NCBI GenBank assembly: GCA_905220665.1
Contig: CAJNAR010000145.1
Coordinates: 930,001 to 994,000 of the forward strand
DNA length: 64,000 bases
Source of the DNA: Albugo candida
Lineage: Eukaryota; Oomycota; Peronosporomycetes; Albuginales; Albuginaceae
Direction of reading: 5' to 3'
Shown here: in pieces, positions 56,654 to 64,000 of the stretch
How the letters are laid out: each line of letters starts with the position of its first letter
Position numbering within the stretch: position 1 is the first letter of the stretch
The notes under the pieces: model-generated
What the model was told of the DNA's origin: nothing
Database searches by the model: none
Seen by the model: only the letters and a program-made list of their open reading frames with translations
Position numbers and translations under genes: made by a program

Positions 56654-56737
56654 GGTCTTCCGCGCGGTGAATTGCTCGTTCTGCTGCTTCTCTATGTCCG
56701 TGCCTGCTGAGAGTGCTGCGGATATCTAGTGAATGAG

Positions 56738-56764
56738 CTTGTGTATAAAAGTATACAAGTGACC
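56738..56764. repeat. MULE right terminal inverted repeat
   Basis: Begins CTTGTGTATAAAAG and ends GTGACC; perfect reverse complement of the left repeat at 54091-54117. Confidence 0.9.
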
Positions 56765-56769
56765 CGATT

Positions 56770-57805
56770 GGCTGGCATACTTAGTAACAATTCAATTTTG
56801 TGAGCTGTGATTGGTTAAATCAATTGTCGGTGGCCGTAGTAGTGTTGTCTGTGGCCATAGCAGCTCCCATCATTTAAATATGGTCGAATGAACTCTAGGT
56901 CCATCGACTGGACTACCGACCAGCGCTTGACCGTACAAGAATGGATAGGATGTCCGAGAAGCGTCTGGATGACGATGTAAAGGGTGCCTGTCAATATAGC
57001 GCTTTTCCGATGGCTGGATATGTTGAGAAGCAAGAATATTTTTGAATGAATTGCAGAGCAGTAGACCTACTTCACCTCGGGATAAAAGCAATTGCAAGAA
57101 TAAGTAAACCAGAATGATCAGATTGAGGAAATGATAGCAATTGTCTTGTAGAATAACAAAGTTGACAATTATAGCAGCCAGCTTACAGTCGTAGCAGGAT
57201 TACTAAGGAGCAAAACCGAAACTTGACAGAGGTATAGCAGTATCATGATTAAGGCAAGGACTTCTGCCCAATGAATTTTTTGCTGTATTGTAATAGACCG
57301 TTCAAAAGCATAAACTATATTGATTATATCATAACGCTAGCTTTATATCACACTCCACTATAATCGGGTAATACTTGCGTCGTACACCAATTACAGGATC
57401 AAGAATCTCATAAGATCAGAATTACCGCTTTTGGAAGAGAGCGAGTTCGCTCAAACATTCCCAATGTAGAAACAGAAGCTGAGTGGATTTAACCATCGGA
57501 TTAAATGTTTTACATTGCATCATAACGTAAAGACAAAGGAGGCGATGTACAAGAAGGGGGCGTACCCACGCCAATTGCCATTTACAATTAAATAAATAAG
57601 CTTAGTTGGGCCAAATTGGAGGAATATGAGCGCTCTGTCATCCTGGTTACCTATCAGAGACTGAGAGCCATCCGTCTTGAATCAACGTGCTCTTCCACGA
57701 GTAGTTCGAATCCAGGACTTTTGGATTTCATGGTCGACCTGATGAATTGTCTCCTATAGCTTGGCTCAAGTACATCCTGGGTGAGTTCCACGTCTCTCTT
57801 TCTGT
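56770..57805. other. 1 kb with no recognisable gene
   Basis: Six short frames, none above 75 codons and none with a domain. AT-rich stretches near 57180-57360. Confidence 0.4.
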
Positions 57806-58132
57806 ATGAATGTTTCGCCCAATGATAACGCTCTCATAGTAAGGTTTCGGGAACCTTTTGATGGCCACGATTGGATAATATTTCGGGAATGTGTCGAACA
57901 AGTCCGTTATGGTATCAATCTAAGTCCGGCCGTCGAATCGGTTGGGTCTCTTACTGATCGAAGTAAGCTTCTAATTTATCAAGCCTTTTCCAAATATGGA
58001 ACCAGCCGCATGGCCAAGGAAGTAGAATCTCTCAAGGATGAAGAGCTTCCTTCCACGGCAAATATGCTTCCAGCAGAAGAAGTAGGAAAGACTTTTGCAA
58101 ATGTCCAGAGCTCTTGCTACCACCTGTCATAA
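57806..58132 (+). CDS. hypothetical protein, 108 residues
   Basis: An open frame with balanced composition (REPFDGHDWIIFRECVEQVR, then KYGTSRMAKEVESLKDEELP). No family recognised. It ends 23 bp before the right arm of the inverted repeat and may be the 3' part of a gene cut by that rearrangement, or a chance frame. Confidence 0.3.
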   Translation: MNVSPNDNALIVRFREPFDGHDWIIFRECVEQVRYGINLSPAVESVGSLTDRSKLLIYQAFSKYGTSRMAKEVESLKDEELPSTANMLPAEEVGKTFANVQSSCYHLS

Positions 58133-58439
58133 TAGCTTGATAAATATGAATCAAGAAGTGCACATGTCCATGAGATGGAGCCATACACGAAGCAAAGAAA
58201 TATCTTCGAATGCTTAAACAACATAACGTCGCATTTTTCAAAATCTTACAACCGTTTTCATTTGCTACACTACTACTTGTGTCTACCTACAAGCTGTCGA
58301 CTCCCTCTATCCACATTGTAATCTTTCGATGCGCACAACTACAATGTGTATGCAACCCCGTAACTCACAGACAATTTCACCCCTTCCGCTCACGTGAAAA
58401 AGCCCTCGAGTAGCAGGAAGGAAAAGGCAAAAATTTGGC

Positions 58440-58640
58440 CACCCTTAAGAGGATGAAAGCAAGACTGTAGGAACCACAGCTGCTCGAACAAGAGCTCGTT
58501 CGAACAAGACCTCGAGTCATTTCCAAGCGTATCAGCTGCTATGAATGAATTTAGTCTCCACTATCCAGGAGCAATGCAACTCAATCAAAAAGCAGCAGCA
58601 GGAAGAAGCTATGCATTCGTGACGAGGTAAGGAGGCGATT
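58440..58640 (+). pseudogene. glutamine-rich coiled-coil gene fragment, unit D
   Basis: Counterpart of 40020-40290 in the inverted arm, with different lesions (MKARL then a stop; IQEQCNSIKKQQQEEAM-like reading out of frame). Confidence 0.3.
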
Positions 58641-58815
58641 CTTGACCAGCAAGCTTGTTTAAGAGGTATCAACACGAATGAGTGCAAGAGGACAAACTGA
58701 CTCCTTTCCATAATTTAAAACCGAAAGAACATAACTCGAGAGACGGGTTGAGTATTCCTGGAAGCCTGTATCGAATTTTTTTCTCCTCCAGCTGCAAGGA
58801 TCGATATGCTCCAAA

Positions 58816-59469
58816 TCTATGAACCTATAATTTATCCGGGTCTTTTTCCTCTTCCGAGGTACCGCCACCATCTCCTCCTTGTACAGCTTAGACATAACTG
58901 AATCAGAACCTTCTCCACCTCTGTTTGTTTGTCTTCGAAATCACCCTTTTCAGCTTTTTGGTTCTGTTTTACCCCGTCCGAATCATCTAAAAAAGCGGCA
59001 TTGCTTACAGTCTCCTTGTCATCTTCTTCGATCTTCATCGGCCACTTCGTCGTCAACTTGATTTTTTATATCCTTCCAGAGGATTTTGCATTCCTCCCGT
59101 CAATTCGTTGTTCATTTCGTCTGTCTTCGTCAGCAAATATAGCAGCTTCTTGCATCATTCGCTGGATTTCTTTTTCCGACAGACGTCTTTCCTCAGCGGC
59201 GATGTGATGTTCATTTCAGCTCTAAACGTGACTTCGATTTGCGGAATATCGCGAGGGACAGGTGGGATGCCAGTGACCTCAACCTTTCCAAGCAAACGGT
59301 TATCCTTCGCCATTGCACGTTCACCTTTGAGTATGGCAATGCTCACCGAATTTTAGCTTTCGGACAAGGTAGTATACAGTTGCGCTTTCTTATCGAGATA
59401 TGGTATTACGGTGGATTTATTGATCATAACACCACCGACGATTTCGATCCAATCACACCCAAATCCTAT
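58816..59469 (-). pseudogene. Hsp70/BiP relic, unit D
   Basis: Mirror copy of the unit C relic, with [32 protein letters not shown] and the lid pieces, and the same internal stop and frame changes. The lesions therefore predate the inverted duplication of C and D. Confidence 0.78.
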
Positions 59470-60999
59470 GATGTCTCGAATCAAATAACTCTAAATGAGT
59501 TAGACTGAGGTTGGTCTACACCAAAAGAAAGTATAACTCTACTTGAATGTACACGTTGGCAAAGTCTTTTTTTATTGGTAAAGCTTCTTTCAAACTTTGC
59601 TTACGCTCTTTCTGCATTGAAAGAAATCGACCTAATTTATGCTGAACTATATGATCACATGCAATCCGTCATTCTGGCAGTAAAGTTACTCTCGCTGGTT
59701 ACAGATTTTCGCTTCTTCTTGTTATTCCTGCGCTTTCATATTCACGTCTTAATGTAGGTTATCGATTCGATTAGCTCCAGTCGAAAGCTGCTTACACAAG
59801 AAGCACTCAGGCGATTAGAAATGCACGAGAGGCATGAATAATGCTCGTTATACAGAAGAATCGTATTGCTGTGAGGTCCTGTGTCGTTAACATTATGCTC
59901 GTACCGAATATGCTGGTGTAACGTGAGGATCACACTGCTAAAATCGCAGGAGTTGTGACGGTAGTGGCGGAAATAACTGGTTCTCAAAGATGAAGTAATA
60001 GAGGTTTCACATTCTCAGAATAAATTGACGTAGCTTTCTGATCGAAGAACTATGTGATTGAAACTTTAAGCTGGCAGCATTCTATTCGCACTTGGTAAAC
60101 GAATGCATCACTTCTCTCCAAGATTCCTTCGCCTTTTGAAGCACGATCCGCGATTCCAGCTCGGCTTTTGGTCGTGGACATTACGACAAAGACAGAGTGT
60201 TGATCTGGTTTTATAATGTGATAATGTGACATCTAAAGCATGTAGTTGAATGTCACGATGAACTAGTAGATTCAGACAAATGTCCAAGGATATCGTCAAC
60301 ATTAATTGGCCGTATATACCCTATCACATATCAATCCATCAAAATCATAGTTGCTAGAGACTATGCGGTTATTTCTACGTGCGGTAACTCGGTAACGTGC
60401 TTTTACACAAGACGAGGTACCATCTTGCTGAAAGTGCGTCTGCGTTTTGATGTCAAGTTCTCGGGATTGGGTTCGAGTCCTTTGTGCAGCTGGAACGCTC
60501 CGGAATTTGGTAAGGTAATGAACCTATTGTAATTAGTCTCAAATTGAGAGCGCAACAAAAAATAAGGTGTGTGGGAATGCTTTAGCTGAAGTAGATGAAC
60601 TAATAAGCTTCGTTCGAGTCAGCTTCTTTGCGCTACTCTCAGAAAATTCCATACAAGATTTCAATCACGCGAGCCTCGTCTGATGTCATTATTTACGTGA
60701 CGTATTCTGCGACAATCACGACAACACCAGCATTGATCCATTTTGACACCAGAATGGGCTACTACAATCCAATTTCAAAGAAACAAGCACAAAGGTGCTC
60801 AGAACAAAGTTTATAGTCATAGAAGACAATGACCATTGATTATGCGAAGCAAAAATGAAGATGGTAGTTCAAATGGCTCGATGAACAACCTGACCAATTT
60901 CTGTTGCTGTTTTCTGCACAATTCCGGACTTTGAACCAAAATATTGCTAAAGACTTACCCGCGATTTACGATCCGATCGAAATCATTGCATTCAGACGA
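59470..60999. other. downstream flank of CRN copy D, no intact gene
   Basis: Mirror of 37710-39239 in the left arm; only short frames. Confidence 0.45.
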
Positions 61000-62702
61000 T
61001 CATCTTGTACTTTTTTTTTGCACGTTTGAAAGGAGATTTAGCGCTCCTTCCGCTGTATATCTTTCTTCAACATTATCGCTCGTCAAATTCCTTCGTAATT
61101 GCGCTAGCGATGGATCGCTGGTATCAGCAATCAGTCGACCAAACTGATACATATCATGACAAGACCGATATACATGCCCGTAATCCTCAGACTTCACCAA
61201 GGGGTCGAGTACTCGCGATTCTAACAATTCATCCGGCATCCGATCACCATTGCGACCTGCGTTTTCAAAATCAATCAGAATGTAGGAATCGCCTCCCAAA
61301 CACAAAATATTTGGCCAGCGGATATCCCTATGCACATATCCCAGTGCATGCAAACCAACAAGAGCACGAGCGACGCAAATTAACGCAGGGATCAGCTCCA
61401 AATCATTTCTTGGTAGCTTTGTAAAACCCACCGGCTGCAATTTAAACTTTCGTGCGTATCTATCATAGTCGCAACGAACGGTACACTGAATTTGGTTCCG
61501 TCCTATTGCGTCATAAATAGCCACTACTGATTCAAAATCGCAAGGGTCTTGGTTGAGTTTTTTTAGCAAGTGGTCTTCGTAAAGGGTTACACTTCCGCTG
61601 CTTCTTGATAGTTGCTTATACATTGGCAAAATTCCGTCTGGTAGTAGAGATTGGTAATGGTTGAGGATCCGACAAATGTTGATCGATGATACAACACATC
61701 GGATGCGATTCCGTAGAACTGTCAAATTGAGCTGCTGTGATATCACATTGACATTTAACGACCGATCTATGACAAAAAATTGCACCCATGAATTGTCCGC
61801 GGCATATGCAAATAGAAACGGCATCTTTCCAAATACGGGCGAGGGCATCTTTGTCATTTTTGCAATCACTTCGACCTTTGCTTTTTCCAGCTCTAGAGGC
61901 CCTTTTTCTTCTCCCTTCATAACCAAAACATTATTCAGCCACAGTAGGAAGTCTGGTCGCTTTGAACGTTTCGTAGTAGATTTATCGATTTGATTTCTTC
62001 CAGCTAGAAGAGGTATTTTCAAAATAGATGCCGTCTCTTCAATCGGATTTCGAATCAGCATATCCCACCATTGAATATTTGCACTTTCAGCGTCCGAAAA
62101 CGTAAAAAGTCGATTCAGAACATTTTCAAATACATTTGCTTCGATAAATTTGACTTCAGATTGCTCGGAAAGCGCCGGCCACGCATCAATCAATCTTTTT
62201 TTTCGGTCGGGTATTTTATAGGGAGGGGGGATGAGATAAACGCTTCCACCTTTTTGAAGGTATTAAGGGCACTCATGTCCACATCTCGCAATTTCTCCGT
62301 ATAAAGAGGTGTGATATCTTCACGCACTTTTTGACGTTTCCAAGCATTTGCTGGCAACTGAACCAGCACATGGATTTCTTCAACTTGAACGTTTTGATCA
62401 GAGAAGCGATGCAACCGGAGAGGCGAATCCATGAACGATTTCGCATTCATGTAAGAATCTTTGATTTCCTGCGGGCAATCTTCCTTGGATAGCTGAGGGC
62501 GAGCAGCGTCATCTAACCTGAGAAAGTCGCCGTTTTTCTTCGCCAAATTAAGTGTCAGCTGATAGGGGTCACACTGTAATGTATGCACCATCTGTTTCGC
62601 AATTTCTTCTTTCAAAAAGCTAACTTGCCAACCATGATCGATCTTGCAAGAAAATACCGCTCCATGACCAAGAATAAGACACGTCAAGGTCAACTCCACC
62701 AT
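61000..62702 (-). pseudogene. Crinkler (CRN) effector-like gene, copy D, frame broken
   Basis: The start codon is at 62702. The first 170 codons encode a CRN N-terminus in which the LYLAK motif reads LNLAK, followed by a DWL-like region resembling copy A and the HVLVQLP boundary. At a run of eight T on the plus strand (62196-62203) one base fewer than in copies A-C shifts the frame and a stop follows at once. The remaining 397 codons (61000-62193) stay open and retain the nuclease-like (RPDFLLW...GEEKG) and kinase-like (HRDIRWPNIL, LIDFENAG) parts. It shares with copy C the nine-base run that shortens the C-terminus. It is a pseudogene unless the run was misread. Confidence 0.8.
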
Positions 62703-62775
62703 TGCTCTCTGGTTTTACTTTTTACAAATTTCAGTGATTGGTTTTTCCTTTTTGAATTTCAGGTATCTGTTATTC

Positions 62776-64000
62776 TGTCATCATTCACGCATTATTTCGC
62801 TGAGCATGCGCTAAAACTTGAAATGTCGTCGCAAGGAGCCACGTTGTACAGCTTAGGGAGAAAGAGACGTTTATCGTCTATCTAGCAGCATCTATTGAGC
62901 TGTGACACAAGTTTTTATCTCTGTTTTGTCGACAATTCTTGAAAGACTACATGAAAACTTGAGTGCAATACGAATGCTTGATATACTGCTAGGAAAGACT
63001 CAGTGGTAATCTTAAATGCTAATTCTAGCGAAATAAGCGCTCAGGACTACAGAGAAGTGGTTGATGTTTTCAACGTTATCTCCAAAAGACGGAAGTCAAA
63101 TCGTTGATAAACTCTCAGTTTCAACAAAGAATAGAGGAGGTTTGTAGGGCGTATCAATATCAGATATTGCGCTGATTTATGATGGAGCAATTTCGCAATA
63201 CAGACTCGAGATGTCGTCGCACATACTGAAATATTGGTCATCGGTGTTACTACATTTCTATCCAATATGCGAGCTGATGGACAAGAGAATATCCATACAA
63301 GCTTTCATGGTTGATATACTACAAATAGGTAGCTTGAACCAGGGGATGCACGGGACTATCTCATGTATTCAAAGAGAAAAGTGGATAGTTTCGATCGAAA
63401 CCAGCAAAAAAGATGATAATTCATAATTGGCCCCATTCACTGATTAGTGAGTAAGGACTTGAAGCACTAACTCAAACACACCATACGATCTTTGATACGG
63501 GTCAGCACTTTTTTTCCATTTACGAGTTCGCTTAACTTGTGTATAGCGGTTGAGAGAAGCAGATCAGCAGATCTAATCATATTAAACTGAGGGGATTTTA
63601 ACGGTTCCCTGAATTTATTGGCTAATAATGGGCAGACTGAACATCTTATTCGCAGAGTCAATCATCGAATTTAGAAAAAACCGACAAAGCCATATTTTTG
63701 TAGGAGTGTGATGTACGGTACCCCGAGGAGCTCAAAATTGAGATGTAAGTAAGTTGTAGTCCTTCGACTTTTAGTCGAAATAATCACAAAAATAAGCCGC
63801 AACCTCTTTGACTCGCGACCGATCTTGACATCATAGATCTAATTTTTATCGTTGAATAAAATAATGGCATCACTGTATACACTTGATGGTAGTGTCCGTT
63901 GACGACGTTTAAAAGCAATACTAGTGCCGCAATCACTTAAATTATTATCCAACCAGAATCTCTCACTCGACACAATGTAATTTTTGCTATCCTGTTGTCG
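62776..64000. other. 1.2 kb at the right edge, no recognisable gene
   Basis: Short frames in all readings (longest about 100 codons, starting inside the CRN leader). No domain or repeat recognised. Confidence 0.4.

Larger units (their letters stand above)
54091..56764. mobile_element. Mutator-like element (MULE) with 27 bp terminal inverted repeats
   Basis: The element is bounded by perfect 27 bp inverted repeats at 54091-54117 (GGTCACTTGTATAC...) and 56738-56764, with partial similarity continuing 4-5 bp outwards. Inside is a transposase locus on the minus strand with an FAR1-type DNA-binding region, a MULE DDE core and a C-terminal zinc knuckle. I did not find a convincing 8-9 bp target-site duplication, so insertion is old or the ends are slightly different from those given. 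Confidence 0.85.
58155..62775 (-). repeat. right arm of the long inverted repeat (unit D)
   Basis: Reverse-complement partner of 35930-40753, holding CRN copy D, its flank, an Hsp70 relic and the coiled-coil fragment. It lacks about 178 bp present in the left arm and has scattered substitutions and small indels, so it is older than the A/B duplication. Confidence 0.88.

Noticed and set aside
57706..57720. AGTTCGAATCC, another tRNA-like T-loop
   Set aside because: The flanking bases do not form a T-stem and no anticodon arm can be folded.
60470..60480. GGTTCGAGTCC, a match to the internal B box of tRNA genes, repeated in the CRN unit flanks
   Set aside because: No pairing T-stem, no A box at the right distance and no cloverleaf around it; probably chance, although a tRNA-derived short repeat cannot be excluded.
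1..64000. CRISPR arrays, rRNA genes and bacterial operon signals
   Set aside because: No regularly spaced direct repeats of CRISPR type, no rRNA segments and no Shine-Dalgarno patterns; the splicing pattern is eukaryotic.

Overview
The window looks like nuclear DNA of an oomycete, most consistent with a white-blister rust (Albugo). Three things point there: Crinkler (CRN) type effector genes whose N-terminal motif reads LYLAK instead of LFLAK; compact, closely packed genes with very short introns (mostly 44-60 bp, GT...AG); and retained flagellar genes (CEP20/FOR20, CFAP299), expected of a zoospore-forming protist. The genus call is an inference from memory of these families; no search was run.

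Region 1 (1-23.2 kb) is mostly a conserved housekeeping neighbourhood. It holds a partial GPI-like protein, a large coiled-coil protein, a p24 cargo receptor, a 48-residue coiled-coil gene, DNAJC17 head to head with CEP20, CFAP299, a PX-RING protein, a possible OST4 micro-gene, a mitochondrial carrier, ribosomal protein S29, two divergent beta-carbonic anhydrases, a nine-exon EXO84 with N-terminal PH and DEP domains, and an NBR1/ILRUN-like protein. Most multi-exon models were built by joining exons across GT...AG introns with phase checked.

Region 2 (23.3-40.75 kb) is a CRN effector array: copies A, B and C in direct orientation with a period of about 5.97 kb. Each unit carries a CRN gene (LYLAK and DWL modules, a nuclease-like segment, a kinase-like domain) followed by the eroded remains of an Hsp70/BiP gene; units A and B also keep a small basic-protein ORF. 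A fourth copy, D, lies in inverted orientation at 58.15-62.78 kb, so C and D form a long inverted repeat around about 17.4 kb of other DNA. The four CRN copies are mosaics: the N-terminal modules have been exchanged while long blocks of the C-terminus and flank stay nearly identical.

Region 3 (40.75-58.15 kb), between the inverted arms, starts with apparently intact genes (UBL-UBA protein, alpha/beta hydrolase with a SAP-like tail, a serine-rich protein, an intronless bacterial-type gamma-glutamyltransferase). It then becomes a stretch of decayed genes (family 2 glycosyltransferase, ankyrin protein, CorA magnesium transporter) and ends with a 2.7 kb Mutator-like element with matched 27 bp terminal inverted repeats. 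The last 1.2 kb of the window and several spacers hold nothing I could identify.
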